The position numbers and the translations under genes were made by a program. Shown in pieces: positions 1-9,282 of a DNA stretch of 50,073 nucleotides. The DNA is from Mesorhizobium tianshanense. GTDB taxonomy: Bacteria > Pseudomonadota > Alphaproteobacteria > Rhizobiales > Rhizobiaceae. The stretch spans positions 1 through 50,073 of the forward strand of contig NZ_VLKT01000051.1 of assembly GCF_007830515.1 (NCBI RefSeq), written 5' to 3'. Under the pieces are notes generated by a model. That model did not search any database. It was given only the letters and a program-made list of their open reading frames with translations, and was not told the origin of the DNA. The first letter of the stretch is position 1. Each line of letters starts with the position of its first letter.

Positions 1-165
1 AGCTTTGCCGTCGCCCAATTCGACACGCTGCGTTTGCGCCTCATCAAGATCGCTGCGCGGGTGGTCGAGATGAAGACGCAAATCCGCCTGCACCTGCCGA
101 CATCCTGCCCCGACCAACGCATCCTGCGCATCGTCCTCGATCGCATTCCGCGGCTCGCGACATAA
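1..165 (+). CDS. C-terminal fragment of IS1380-family transposase (partial, runs off the left edge)
   Basis: Frame 1 is open from the first base to a TAA at 163-165 and encodes 54 residues. The stretch AARVVEMKTQIRLHLP followed by TSCPDQ closely resembles the C-terminal tail of IS1380-type DDE transposases as I remember that family. The catalytic part lies outside the window, so it cannot be said whether the element is intact. A perfect 6-bp hairpin (GGGGCG, CAGA, CGCCCC at 170-185) follows the stop. I could not identify the terminal inverted repeat that would mark the end of the element. It is the first of several mobile-element traces in this window. Confidence 0.7.
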   Translation, partial: SFAVAQFDTLRLRLIKIAARVVEMKTQIRLHLPTSCPDQRILRIVLDRIPRLAT

Positions 166-600
166 CGATGGGGCGCAGACGCCCCGAAACGAACCCGCCG
201 ACCGCAACCTGCAAACCCCACCTGCCATCACGACGGATCACCGCCGGCGCCTGGACGCGGCGCGCGGAAAAGCGCCCAACAGCGGCCACATCGCCGCTTC
301 AGGCCGCCAAAACCTCATCGCCGTGCATCAAGGCGGCTAGGTGACCGCCATCAGATCATGGTCGGATCTGTCAAATATTCATTCGCCGGCAAAACCCTGG
401 TGCCAGACGCTTAGGGCCGTGCGAGAGCGTGAGGCCAAGGCCGCGCTTCGTGCCTGAAAACCGTGAGGACGATGTCACTCCGATGCTGTCGGGCAGACAA
501 AACCGTCCGACCAAATGGAAGACCGGTGCGAGGTGCCGGTCTTGCCTATCGTGGCCAGCAGACGAGGTACTGACCTTCGGTCTCGGATTACCTGAAGCAA
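166..600. other. Non-coding stretch between the transposase tail and the phasin gene
   Basis: I see no convincing gene in these 435 bases. The short open frames on both strands have arginine- and proline-rich translations typical of chance frames in GC-rich DNA. The stretch holds the downstream part of the IS element, including the hairpin at 170-185, and the probable terminator of the phasin gene at 519-543. The right end of the IS must lie somewhere here but was not found. Confidence 0.6.
519..543 (-). terminator. Probable terminator hairpin of the phasin gene
   Basis: There is a perfect 8-bp stem, AAGACCGG at 519-526 and CCGGTCTT at 536-543, with a 9-nt loop. It lies 57 nt downstream of the phasin stop codon. 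No clear U-run follows on the minus strand, so termination efficiency is uncertain. Confidence 0.5.
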
Positions 601-1062
601 TCAGGCGGCCTTGCGTTCCTTCAAAGCCTTCTCAAAGGCATCCTTGATCGGTTTGGACGCGTCCTCGGCAGCTCTCATCATCACGGCCTGCAAGGCCTTG
701 GCCTGCTCGGCGGACTTTTCGATCTGTTTGTGCAGGAAAGCTGTCTGCAGTTCGAAGAACTCGGACGGCGACTTCACGGTAGCCAGCGCTTCGAGGTGCG
801 TGAAGCCGGCTTCGGCGTTGGCTCGCAGAGCAGCAATCATCTTCAGGGATACCTCGTTGCTGGTCGTCTTGGCCATTTCAAAGGTCGACTCAAAGGCCTT
901 TTGAGTCGTTTCGGCGTCCGAACTCAATTTGGAAAAAGCTTCCTTCGCCTGCTCAACGCCCTGTTCGGCGGCAGCGCGGACTTGCTCGGTGGCCTTGGAC
1001 GGGTCGAAGGTAGGGAGTTCGACGTTTTCGATCGTTTCGGTCTTGCCGGGGATCTTGGACAT
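601..1062 (-). CDS. Phasin family protein (153 aa)
   Basis: Phasins are small amphipathic proteins that coat polyhydroxyalkanoate granules in the cytoplasm and control granule size and number. The 153-residue product is almost entirely helical in composition and rich in Ala, Lys, Glu and Gln. It has a short acidic N-terminus (ELPTFDPSKATEQVRAAAEQ) and a long stretch with the phasin-type segment KSPSEFFELQTAFLHKQIEK at about residues 98-117. It has no signal peptide or membrane segment, and its length is typical of the alphaproteobacterial phasin_2 family. The ATG at 1062 is preceded by AAGGATGG. It appears to be a single-gene unit with its own promoter in 1063-1432 and a hairpin at 519-543 downstream. 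Phasin genes are common in Rhizobiales that store PHB. Confidence 0.9.
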   Translation of the reverse strand: MSKIPGKTETIENVELPTFDPSKATEQVRAAAEQGVEQAKEAFSKLSSDAETTQKAFESTFEMAKTTSNEVSLKMIAALRANAEAGFTHLEALATVKSPSEFFELQTAFLHKQIEKSAEQAKALQAVMMRAAEDASKPIKDAFEKALKERKAA

Positions 1063-1432
1063 TTTTCCATCCTTTTCCAGGGGGCGGCCTCAAAACAACG
1101 CCGTCTCCTTCATGTACGAAACCGTCGCAACGGATTTATGAAGCTGACATGAATTTGCGCGAGCGGGCTGCGCGAATAGAGGTCAGCGAGGGCATGGCGG
1201 CGCTTCAGACGCTCACGACGACATACAGGAAAAGCGCCCGCGACGGTGGTGACCCACTTGCGACGCGACGCGAGGTTCGAAGGGTTGTGCCGGGGCACCG
1301 AGTGACCGCCAACCGTGACACTGCAACTGCCGGTCGTACAGCACGCTGCAGCTTCACAAGTCGCACCCCACGGTCGGTTGTCGGCGTGTGCCGGATGGGT
1401 TAGGACTGCAACAAAACCGACACAAATCTGTC
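1063..1432. other. Divergent intergenic region between phasin and CYTH/CHAD genes
   Basis: These 370 bases separate two divergently transcribed genes and must carry both promoters. I see no recognisable gene and no strong inverted repeat. No promoter hexamers stood out clearly enough to be reported separately. Confidence 0.5.
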
Positions 1433-2983
1433 ATGGGCGAAATCGAGCTGAAATTCATCCTCGACGAAGCGTCGCCGAGCGAGTTCTTGGCGCGCGTGAA
1501 GGCGTCGAAACTGGCCAAAGGCAGCCCAACGACGAAGACACTGAGAAGCATCTATCTGGACACCCCCGAACACGGGCTGAAGAAGGCAGGGATAGCGTTG
1601 AGGCTGAGGCGCGACGGGCGGCGCTGGGTCCAGACCGTCAAGACCGGGGCCGAACTGCACGGTGGCCTTTCGCAGGTCGGCGAGGTGGAAAACCCGGCGC
1701 CGGGCGGTCGGGCATGCCTCGAAGCGATTCCCGATGCCTCGGTCCGGGAAGAGGTCCTTCACCGCATCAACGGCGATCCGCTTCTGCCCGTCTGCGAGAC
1801 GGTGATCAAGCGTTCCGCCAGCGAACTGTCCCTCGAGGACGGCACCCGCGCGGAGCTGGCCGTCGATGTCGGCCAAATTCACGCCGGGGAGCGCTCGGCC
1901 GACCTGCGCGAAGTGGAGATCGAACTCCTTGAAGGCAGTCCGGCCGGATTGTTCGAGATCGCGCATGTGCTGTTTCCCGACGGAGGCCTGAGGTTCTCGC
2001 GGCTTTCCAAGGCGGCGCGCGGCTATCTGCTTGCGGAAGAGGGGCGGATCGACCTACCGCTGGCGCCCCGAAATGCCGAGGACGTTGCGCTCGATGCGGC
2101 TGAGATCGCCGAGCACGCGGCGCGGAATATCCTGCGCGAGTGCCTGGATCAGATCGCCACGAATGTCGTGGTGGTCCGAAAGCTGGATGATTCCGAGGGG
2201 CCGCACCAGTTGCGGATCGGCCTGCGCCGCTTGCGCAGCGTGTTCTCCGTCTACGCTCCGGTGCTGGAGAGCCCGGAAATGGCACGGCTTAACGACGAAG
2301 CGCGCTGGCTTGGCCAGGAGGTCGGTAGCCTCAGGGATCTCGATGTGGTGGCGAACGACATCGTGCAGCGGGAGGCCGGAACCCATCCGGATGAACCCGG
2401 TCTCGCCGCGCTTTCCAGCACGCTCTCACGGCAGGCAGTGGAAGTGCGCCAGCGCCTTCGTAAACTGCTTGCCGGGGCGCGTGTGCAGGCGTTCCTCATC
2501 GATCTGGCGCGGTTCGTGGAGACACGCGGCTGGCTCGTTCCGCAGGATTTCGGCCAGACGGCGCGGCTTGCAACGCCGGTCACCGAGTTGGCCGGCCAGG
2601 CGCTTGGCAAGCGTTGGAAGAAGGTCGGCAAACGCGCACGCAAGCTCAACACTTTGACGGTAGAGCAGCGCCACAAACTGCGCAAGGAACTGAAGAAGCT
2701 GCGCTATGCGGTCGAGTTTTTCGCCTCTCTGTTCGCTTCAAAACGTGTCGATCCGTTCCTGAAGCGCTTGAAGAAACTTCAGACGGTCTTTGGTGACCTG
2801 AACGATGCCGCGACGGTAAAAGCCATGCTGACGGGAGCGGAAGCACCCGGCGCCGGCGATCCGGCCGCGCAACGTGCTACCGGGTGGGTGATCGGGGCCA
2901 GTCAGACACGCGCCGAACATGGCTGGGCCGGAGCAAAAGCGCTGTGGCGAGACCTTGAAGAGACCCGCCCGTTCTGGAAGTGA
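1433..2983 (+). CDS. CYTH and CHAD domain-containing protein (516 aa)
   Basis: The N-terminal domain (about residues 1-200) is a CYTH triphosphate tunnel domain. The defining ExExK motif is visible at the start as MGEIELKF (E3, E5, K7), followed by basic and acidic strand residues such as IALRLRRDGRRWVQTVKTG that line the tunnel. The C-terminal half (about 215-516) is a CHAD domain, an alpha-helical domain rich in conserved His, Arg and Lys (GPHQLRIGLRRLRSVF, EQRHKLRKELKKLRYAVEFF) that binds polyphosphate. Proteins of this architecture hydrolyse triphosphate or associate with polyphosphate granules, which fits the neighbouring phasin. I chose the ATG at 1433 because ExExK lies at the extreme N-terminus in the family; an in-frame ATG at 1388 would add 15 unconserved residues. 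Confidence 0.92.
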   Translation: MGEIELKFILDEASPSEFLARVKASKLAKGSPTTKTLRSIYLDTPEHGLKKAGIALRLRRDGRRWVQTVKTGAELHGGLSQVGEVENPAPGGRACLEAIPDASVREEVLHRINGDPLLPVCETVIKRSASELSLEDGTRAELAVDVGQIHAGERSADLREVEIELLEGSPAGLFEIAHVLFPDGGLRFSRLSKAARGYLLAEEGRIDLPLAPRNAEDVALDAAEIAEHAARNILRECLDQIATNVVVVRKLDDSEGPHQLRIGLRRLRSVFSVYAPVLESPEMARLNDEARWLGQEVGSLRDLDVVANDIVQREAGTHPDEPGLAALSSTLSRQAVEVRQRLRKLLAGARVQAFLIDLARFVETRGWLVPQDFGQTARLATPVTELAGQALGKRWKKVGKRARKLNTLTVEQRHKLRKELKKLRYAVEFFASLFASKRVDPFLKRLKKLQTVFGDLNDAATVKAMLTGAEAPGAGDPAAQRATGWVIGASQTRAEHGWAGAKALWRDLEETRPFWK

Positions 2984-3123
2984 AGCAGGCCAAGCGGATC
3001 GACACCAGTCTTACGAGTGCGGCGCGAAGGTCGCCAATAGGATAGGAGGCGACCTTGCGGGTGCCGCCAGTTAAGGTCTCGAAATGGCGCGACTTGCTCG
3101 TCGTCCGTGAACATTGAGGCTTT

Positions 3124-3585
3124 TCAGCCTGGGATGGGTTTGGGCTGGCTTTGGAGGGCGGCGATGAGAAGCCACAAAAGCTGGCTGAACCAGTTGAGCA
3201 GGAGGGAGAAGTTGTAGCCTGCAGCGGCCAGGATGGCGTTGACGGCGTCGCCTTGGTGGCCGGCGAGGTAATTGCGGCCCATCCGGTGCTCGGCCTTGAT
3301 GTGGCCGATCACGGGCTCGATCGCGGAGCGGCGGCGCATCTGGCGCTTGGTGGCTGGGGTGAGGCGGCGTTTTTGACCGCTGGTGAAGACCCTGAACTTG
3401 TGGCTCTGCGGTGCGTTGTGGCCGCGATAGCCGGCGTCGGCGAGGATGCGGCTGATCTCGTTGCCGATGGCTCTTTCCATGTCTGGGATGACGGCTGCGA
3501 GCGTGTGGCCATCATATGGATTGCCGGGCAGCGCTTTTGCATGCAGGGCGAACTGGCCGCCCTTCGAGCGGATCATAGGGGGCGT
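3124..3585 (-). pseudogene. Truncated IS5-family transposase (C-terminal part)
   Basis: About 150 residues match the C-terminal half of IS5-type transposases as I know the family. The stretch begins around RSKGGQFALHAKALPGNPYD and continues through ADAGYRGH and RRSAIEPVIGHIKAEHRMGR, which contains the catalytic DDE glutamate, to the typical C-terminal AGYNFSLLLNWF. The open frame extends upstream to 3690, but residues upstream of about 3585 do not look like transposase, so the N-terminal half with the first catalytic aspartate is missing. It is therefore an inactive remnant. It sits between the CYTH/CHAD gene and a glycosyltransferase gene and marks an old rearrangement point. Confidence 0.8.
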
Positions 3586-3861
3586 CATTCGATAGCCACC
3601 GCCGGGCGACAGAGTTCTTGGCGTGCCCGCCCGTGGCACCCAGCAGCAATCCAGTATAACAAAGGAAAGGCGCGCGAACGCGTGTAACAAGCGCGTATAG
3701 CAAAGCGCCGAAGCACGTTATCAGGCGCAATGGGATTTTGGAATCGGCAGTGTCGCAAGGTTCACGATGATCGAAATCCGATAGCGCGACAGGCCGGACG
3801 CGGCGGTTTCTTTGGCGGCCGCGCCCTTTGATCGATAGGCGCTGTACTGGACAAGCCTTGC

Positions 3862-5145
3862 ATGAACATTGTGATGTTTACCAACACATTCAGCCCGCAT
3901 GTCGGCGGCGTTGCACACAGCGTCGCGTGGTTGTCGGAGACGCTGCGTGAGTTGGGACATGCAGTCTTGATCGTTGCGCCGGACTATGCGGAAGCAGGTC
4001 GGTCAGAAAGCGACATTCTTCGCGTCCCTGCGATCCAGAATTTTAACGGGAGCGATTTTTCAGTGCCGATCCCGTTCACCCGCTCCCTCGAGAAGACGCT
4101 GAACGCCTTCGAGCCGGATATTATCCATTCGCACCACCCGTTTCTACTCGGCGACACCGCCCTTCGCACCGCCGCGTCGCGAGCGTTGCCGGCCATATTC
4201 ACCTATCACACCCGCTACGAACTCTACGGCCACTACGTTGCCCAGGACGCTCCGGTCCTCCAACGGCTCGTGCTCAGCCTCGCGGTCGGCTACTGTGATC
4301 TGTGCGACCATATCATCGCTCCAACGCTCAGCATTGCCCACCTCTTGCGCCACCACGATGTCACCAAGCCGATCACCATAATCCCGACAGGGATTGATCT
4401 AGCCAGGTTCTCCAACGGAAATCGGCTGAGATTGCGGAGCCGCTTGGGAATAGCGGAAACCGATTTCATCGTCGGGCACGTAGGCCGGTTGGCGCCGGAG
4501 AAGAACCTGACTTACCTCACCGAAGCAGTCTGCCTGTTTCTTTCGCAAAATGAACGCACGCATTTTATCGTCGCCGGCGACGGTTCGTCAGCGTCCGAAA
4601 TGCGCCGGATGCTGGACGAGGCTGGTCTTCAGGACAGATGTCATCTGCTGGGCGTGGTCGAAGGCGCCGATCTGGCCGACGTCTATGCCGCCATGGACGT
4701 CTTCGCCTTCTCGTCGCGTTCCGAAACCCAGGGTCTTGTGCTCGTCGAGGCGATGGCAGCCGGCGTTCCCGTGGTTGGGCTTGATGAACCTGGAGTCCGC
4801 GAAGTGGTATGCAACGGCAAGAACGGCTATCTCCTGTCGGCAGATGCGTCCCCAGATCAATTCTTCGAAGCTCTCGTCAAAGTCCGTGCGGTCACGCCAC
4901 GGGGCCGAGCGATGTTGCAAGAAGAAGCCAGACTGACTGCGGCCTCCTATTCACGATCCTCGACCGGGCAGCAGACCATCGATCTCTACACGCGCGCTGT
5001 GGCGAGTCATGCCGGTATCCGAACTCTCGGCACTCGCTCCTTTGAGGCGACGCTCGAAGGCCTCAAGCAGGAATGGAGAATCCTCGCCAACATTGCGAAT
5101 GCCGTCAAGGACGCGGTGGCGACGCGCGGTGACCCCGCAAAATAA
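3862..5145 (+). CDS. Glycosyltransferase family 4 protein (427 aa)
   Basis: A GT-B retaining glycosyltransferase, presumably using a nucleotide-sugar donor. The N-terminal Rossmann half opens with MNIVMFTNTFSPHVGGVAHS, including the glycine-rich acceptor loop. The C-terminal donor half contains IIPTGIDLARF, HVGRLAPEKNL and the GT4 E-x7-E signature within SRSETQGLVLVEAMAAGVPV. Length is normal for the family. The closest type I recall is diacylglycerol or phosphatidylinositol glycosyltransferases, but the acceptor cannot be told from sequence. The gene stands alone between an IS remnant and a TRAP operon. Its ATG has only a weak ribosome-binding site. About 50 C-terminal residues (after SRSSTGQQTIDLY) extend beyond the conserved core. 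Confidence 0.9.
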   Translation: MNIVMFTNTFSPHVGGVAHSVAWLSETLRELGHAVLIVAPDYAEAGRSESDILRVPAIQNFNGSDFSVPIPFTRSLEKTLNAFEPDIIHSHHPFLLGDTALRTAASRALPAIFTYHTRYELYGHYVAQDAPVLQRLVLSLAVGYCDLCDHIIAPTLSIAHLLRHHDVTKPITIIPTGIDLARFSNGNRLRLRSRLGIAETDFIVGHVGRLAPEKNLTYLTEAVCLFLSQNERTHFIVAGDGSSASEMRRMLDEAGLQDRCHLLGVVEGADLADVYAAMDVFAFSSRSETQGLVLVEAMAAGVPVVGLDEPGVREVVCNGKNGYLLSADASPDQFFEALVKVRAVTPRGRAMLQEEARLTAASYSRSSTGQQTIDLYTRAVASHAGIRTLGTRSFEATLEGLKQEWRILANIANAVKDAVATRGDPAK

Positions 5146-5218
5146 CGGCTGCTGGACCCTCAGGAGGTTCGCGACAGTCAGCGCCACGCGGTCAACCCCA
5201 TTCAGAGCCGTTTAGTCG

Positions 5219-5233
5219 ATCCACAATATGGAT
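5219..5233. promoter_or_regulatory. Candidate IclR-type operator upstream of the TRAP operon
   Basis: A palindrome ATCCA-CAATA-TGGAT lies about 190 bp before the TRAP permease start. IclR-family regulators often bind short palindromes of this TCCA/TGGA kind, and an IclR gene lies in the same operon (9283). A second inverted repeat, AGGTC-N9-GACCT, lies at 5304-5322. Assignment to the regulator is inference. Confidence 0.35.
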
Positions 5234-5420
5234 CACGTTCCAGCCCACAAGTCGCTTGATATTAAGCCAATCGCGTGCGAATAAATCCGTCGTGCAAAAT
5301 GACAGGTCCATACTGTAGACCTATTATTCGAGGCCCGGAGGAGCGGGAGGAGATCGCTTCGTTTCGGTTTCGGCGTGAACGTTCAGGCCGGGCGCCGGTT
5401 CGGGCGGAGGAGCTTGAATC

Positions 5421-7289
5421 ATGACAGCCGCCAGCAACAACACGATGACCGTCGATACGCCGGCCGAGGTGCTGGATGCACGGCCCGGTTCGCGGCTGAT
5501 GTGGCCGGTCGAGGCGGCGGCTTCGATCCTGCTCGTCCTCGTCGTCGGTCTGCTGCTCGCCGGCGTCATCTCGCGCTACGTGCTGTCGCTGCCGATCGTC
5601 TGGATCGACGAGGCCGCCTCCATCTCCTTTCTCTGGCTCGCCATGCTCGGCTCGGCAATCGCCATCGACCGTAACGAGCACCTGCGTCTTACCATCTTCC
5701 TCGGCATGATCCCCGAGCGCGCCCGCGACTTCGTGAACGCGCTTGCTTTGCTCGTGGTGGCGACGGTGCTGCTCGCGTTGATTGTGCCGGCAAGCCAGTA
5801 TGTACAGGATGAGTGGTACGTCACTTCGGCGGCGCTCAACATTCCAATGAGCTTCCGCGCCTCGGCAATTGTCGTCGGGCTGGCGCTGATGTCCGTCATT
5901 GCCGTGGGCCACGCGATCCGCGTGGCGACGCTCGCCAACCTGGCCGCCGCTATCGCCGTGATTGCTGCGCTGGCCGCGTTCGGCTGGCTGCTTTCGCCGT
6001 TGTTTCTCACGCTCGGCTACGCCAACATCCCCATCTTCCTCGTCGGCGTGGTGGCCGTCTGCCTTCTGCTCGGCGTGCCGATCGCTTTCTGTTTCGGCAT
6101 CGGCACGATCGCCTTTATCTCCTTCAGCACCCATGTGCCGATGATCGTGCTTGTCGGGCGCATCGACGAGGGGATGTCGAGCCTCATCTTGCTGTCGGTG
6201 CCGATCTTCGTTCTGCTCGGCTGTGTGCTCGATGCGACAGGCATGGGCAAGGCGATCGTGGAGTTCATGGCGTCGTTGCTCGGCCATGTGAAGGCCGGCA
6301 TGTCCTACGTGCTTTTAGGCTCGCTGTTCCTCGTCTCGGGCATTTCCGGTTCGAAGGTCTCCGACATGGCGACCGTCGCGCCGGCACTCTTCCCCGAAAT
6401 GAAACGGCGCGGCCACAAGCCCAAGGAGATGATCGCGTTGCTCGCAACCGGCGCTGCGATGGCCGATACGGTGCCGCCGTCCATCGTGCTGATTGTGCTG
6501 GGCTCGGTCGCCGGCGTTTCGATCGCCGCGCTTTTCACCAGCGGCTTCGTCATCGCCATGGTTCTGTTGCTCGTCCTTGCGGTGCTGGCACGTTGGAAGG
6601 CCTCGGGCGAAAGCATGGAAGGCGTGCATCGCGCTCCGTTTTCGGTCGTGTGGAAGACGCTGCTCGTCTCGGCCCCGGCACTGGTGCTCCCCTTCCTTAT
6701 CCGCGGCGCGGTCGGTGGCGGCGTCGCCACCGCCACCGAGGTTTCCACGATTGCCGTGCTCTACGCTCTGGTCATCGGCGCGTTGTTCTATGGCGGCATC
6801 GGCGCCAAGAAGTTCTACGCCATGCTGGTCGAGACGGCGGCGCTGTCTGGCGCCATCCTGCTCATCCTCGGTACCGCCTCGGCGATGGCCTGGGCGCTGA
6901 CGCAAACCGGCTTCGCCAACCGTCTGGCCGTCTACATGACGGACCTGCCGGGAGGCTGGTTCTCCTTCATGATCGTCACGATCGCCGTCTTCATGGTTCT
7001 CGGCTGCGTCCTTGAAGGTCTGCCGGCGATCGTTCTGATGGCGCCGATCATGTTCCCGATCGCCGCTCGGCTGGGCATCAACGATGTGCACTATTCGATG
7101 GTCGTCGTGACAGCAATGAACATCGGGCTCATGGCCCCGCCTATCGGCATCGGCTTCTACATCGCCTGCAAGATCGGCGACGTCTCGCCCGACGAAGCCA
7201 TGAGCGCCATCTGGCCTTATCTCGGCGCGTTGCTTGTCGGCCTGTTGCTGATCGCAGCCATCCCGGCGCTGTCGATAGCCTATCTCTAG
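5421..7289 (+). CDS. TRAP transporter permease, fused small (DctQ) and large (DctM) subunits (622 aa)
   Basis: An inner-membrane permease for solute uptake driven by a sodium or proton gradient, working with the periplasmic receptor encoded just downstream. The first 170 or so residues form the four-helix DctQ domain (with WIDEAASISFLWLAMLGSAI). The rest is the multi-helix DctM domain, with conserved segments such as GIGTIAFISF, SGSKVSDMATVAPALFPEMK, ATGAAMADTVPPSIVLIVLG and MNIGLMAPPIGIGFYIACKI. Separate Q and M genes are the rule in many operons; this fused form is a known variant, so it is not an assembly error. The ATG at 5421 has GGAGGAG 8 nt upstream. It starts a co-directional operon running to 13479. 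Confidence 0.93.
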   Translation: MTAASNNTMTVDTPAEVLDARPGSRLMWPVEAAASILLVLVVGLLLAGVISRYVLSLPIVWIDEAASISFLWLAMLGSAIAIDRNEHLRLTIFLGMIPERARDFVNALALLVVATVLLALIVPASQYVQDEWYVTSAALNIPMSFRASAIVVGLALMSVIAVGHAIRVATLANLAAAIAVIAALAAFGWLLSPLFLTLGYANIPIFLVGVVAVCLLLGVPIAFCFGIGTIAFISFSTHVPMIVLVGRIDEGMSSLILLSVPIFVLLGCVLDATGMGKAIVEFMASLLGHVKAGMSYVLLGSLFLVSGISGSKVSDMATVAPALFPEMKRRGHKPKEMIALLATGAAMADTVPPSIVLIVLGSVAGVSIAALFTSGFVIAMVLLLVLAVLARWKASGESMEGVHRAPFSVVWKTLLVSAPALVLPFLIRGAVGGGVATATEVSTIAVLYALVIGALFYGGIGAKKFYAMLVETAALSGAILLILGTASAMAWALTQTGFANRLAVYMTDLPGGWFSFMIVTIAVFMVLGCVLEGLPAIVLMAPIMFPIAARLGINDVHYSMVVVTAMNIGLMAPPIGIGFYIACKIGDVSPDEAMSAIWPYLGALLVGLLLIAAIPALSIAYL

Positions 7290-7318
7290 GCACCCGGATT
7301 CAACCAGGAGGAAACACA

Positions 7319-8335
7319 ATGAATATCACCCGCCGCACCTTGCTGATGGGCACAGCCGCATCCATCCCGCTTGTGAGCACCATCCGCTACGCCGGGGCTC
7401 AGGCAGCGGAGTTCAACTACAAATACGCCAACAACCTGCCGCTCACCCACCCGATGAACCTGCGTGCGCAGGAAGCCGTCGACAAGATCCGCGAGGAGAC
7501 CGGCGGCCGCGTCGCCATCCAGATATTCCCTAGCAACCAGCTCGGCGCCGACACGGACATGCTGAGCCAGGTTCGCTCGGGCGGCGTCGAATTCTTCACG
7601 CTGTCGCCGCTGATCCTTTCCACGCTCGTCGCCAATGCCTCGATCAGTGGCATCGGCTTCGCCTTCCCGAATTACGACGCCGTTTGGGCGGCCATGGATG
7701 GCGACCTCGGCAAATACGTGCGCGGCGAAATCGAAAAATCGAACCTGGTCGTCATGGAGAAGATCTGGGACAACGGCTTCCGACAGATCACCAGTTCCGT
7801 CGGCCCGATCGAGACGCCCGCAAACCTCGAGGGCTTCAAGATACGCGTTCCGGTCAGTCCGCTCTGGACCTCCATGTTCACTGCCTTCAAGTCGGCGCCG
7901 GCCAGCATCAACTTCGCCGAGGTGTATTCGGCGCTGCAGACGAAGATCGTCGACGGGCAGGAAAACCCGCTCGCCATCATCTCGACGGCCAAGCTCTACG
8001 AAGTGCAACAGTTCTGCTCGGTCACCAACCACATGTGGGACGGCTTCTGGTTCCTCGCCAACAAGCGGGCTTGGGAAGCTATGCCGGAAGATGTGCGAGA
8101 GATCGTTGCCAGGAACCTTAACGAGGCTGGCGTAAAAGAGCGCGAGGACGTCGCCAAGCTCAATGCCACGCTTGAGGAGGAGCTCGCCGCCAAAGGCATG
8201 AAGATCAACAAGCCGGATGCTGTCCCGTTCCGGCAGACGCTGAAGGACGCCGGCTTCTACGCCGAGTGGAAAGGCAAGTACGGCGACGAAGCCTGGGCGA
8301 TCCTGGAAAAGGCTGTTGGCGCCAGCCTGACCTGA
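7319..8335 (+). CDS. TRAP transporter substrate-binding protein, DctP family (338 aa)
   Basis: The periplasmic receptor that captures the substrate for the DctQM permease encoded 29 bp upstream. The N-terminus MNITRRTLLMGTAASIPLVS carries a twin-arginine signal (RR plus LL-M-G), with cleavage probably after the AQA near residue 30. The mature part shows the DctP pattern, including the conserved region GFKIRVPVSPLWTSMFTAFK with the arginine that binds the substrate carboxylate and VDGQENPLAIISTAKLYEVQ. The substrate is therefore likely an organic acid. AGGAGG precedes the ATG. A strong hairpin (8413-8448) follows the gene and probably stabilises this upstream message, since receptors are needed in excess of the permease. 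Confidence 0.93.
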   Translation: MNITRRTLLMGTAASIPLVSTIRYAGAQAAEFNYKYANNLPLTHPMNLRAQEAVDKIREETGGRVAIQIFPSNQLGADTDMLSQVRSGGVEFFTLSPLILSTLVANASISGIGFAFPNYDAVWAAMDGDLGKYVRGEIEKSNLVVMEKIWDNGFRQITSSVGPIETPANLEGFKIRVPVSPLWTSMFTAFKSAPASINFAEVYSALQTKIVDGQENPLAIISTAKLYEVQQFCSVTNHMWDGFWFLANKRAWEAMPEDVREIVARNLNEAGVKEREDVAKLNATLEEELAAKGMKINKPDAVPFRQTLKDAGFYAEWKGKYGDEAWAILEKAVGASLT

Positions 8336-8412
8336 ACGCCGGGCCGCTTCCCACCGAAGGCAGCGCAGTAGAACTTCGCGGCTTTTCGGGCGGGATCGTA
8401 CAGAAAGCGAAA

Positions 8413-8448
8413 GTCTGGCGGGCTGGCCACGTGGTTCGCCCGCCAGAC
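8413..8448 (+). promoter_or_regulatory. Strong intercistronic hairpin after dctP
   Basis: A perfect 11-bp stem GTCTGGCGGGC / GCCCGCCAGAC encloses a 14-nt loop between dctP and the SDR gene. No U-tract follows, so it looks more like an mRNA-stabilising or attenuating structure than a full terminator. Confidence 0.6.
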
Positions 8449-8476
8449 AACAGGCGCGGTTCTAAGGAATTCGAAG

Positions 8477-9280
8477 GTGGCCGACCGACTCACAGGAAAA
8501 TCCGCAATCGTCTTCGGCGCAGGGTCGTCCGGACCCGGCTGGGGCAACGGCAAGGCAGCGGCGGTTGCCTTCGCGCGCGAAGGGGCGCGTGTCGCCTGCG
8601 TCGATCTCGCCGCGGCGGCTGCCGCCGAAACCGCGGCGATCATCCATGATGAAGGCAACCAGGCGATCGCGTTATCGGCCGACGTGACCAATCTAGCCTC
8701 CGTCGAGGTGGCAGCAGCGGCTGCAATGGAGGCGTTCGGCGCCATTGACATCCTGCACAACAATGTCGGCGTGACCCATATGGGCGGCCCGGTCGAACTC
8801 GACGAGGACGAGTTCCAGGCCTCCCTCGACCTCAACATCGGACCGGTCTACCGCACCGCCAAGGCGGTGTTGCCGCATATGCTGAAGGGCGGCGGCGGTG
8901 CGATCGTCAATATCTCGTCGCTCGCCGCGATACGCTACGTCGGCTATCCCTATTTCGCCTATTATGCGACCAAGGCCGCGGTGAACCAGGCCACCGTGGC
9001 GCTGGCCATGCAATATGCGCGGCAAGGCATTCGTGCCAACTGCATCATGCCGGGCCTGATCGATACGCCGATGATCTACAAGCAGATTTCCGGTCAGTAT
9101 GGCTCGGCCGACGAGATGGTGGCCGCCCGCAACGCCATGGTGCCCATGGGAAAGATGGGAACGGCGTGGGACGTCGCCGCGGCAGCCGTGTTTCTCGCCT
9201 CCGACGAGGCGCGCTTCATCACCGGCGTTTGCCTTCCCGTCGATGGCGGCCAAAGTTGCGCCGTTTCCGAGCTCCGCTGA
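8477..9280 (+). CDS. SDR family NAD(P)-dependent oxidoreductase (267 aa)
   Basis: A classical short-chain dehydrogenase/reductase, expected to oxidise or reduce a hydroxy or keto group on the compound imported by the TRAP system. The N-terminal dinucleotide loop is FGAGSSGPGWGNGKAA, a slightly extended form of TGxxxGxG. The NNVG motif is present in ILHNNVGVTH. The catalytic serine lies in IVNISSLAA and the Tyr and Lys in YYATKAA. The C-terminus has the usual SDR ending FITGVCLPVDGG. The start is GTG, with AAGGAA upstream. It ends 2 bp before the IclR gene, so the two are probably cotranscribed. Confidence 0.92.
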   Translation: MADRLTGKSAIVFGAGSSGPGWGNGKAAAVAFAREGARVACVDLAAAAAAETAAIIHDEGNQAIALSADVTNLASVEVAAAAAMEAFGAIDILHNNVGVTHMGGPVELDEDEFQASLDLNIGPVYRTAKAVLPHMLKGGGGAIVNISSLAAIRYVGYPYFAYYATKAAVNQATVALAMQYARQGIRANCIMPGLIDTPMIYKQISGQYGSADEMVAARNAMVPMGKMGTAWDVAAAAVFLASDEARFITGVCLPVDGGQSCAVSELR

Positions 9281-9282
9281 CC

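Noticed and set aside
5262..7319. Two long minus-strand open frames rich in His, Asp, Arg and Gln opposite the TRAP permease
   Set aside because: The composition is what antisense of hydrophobic membrane-protein codons produces; no protein motif is seen.
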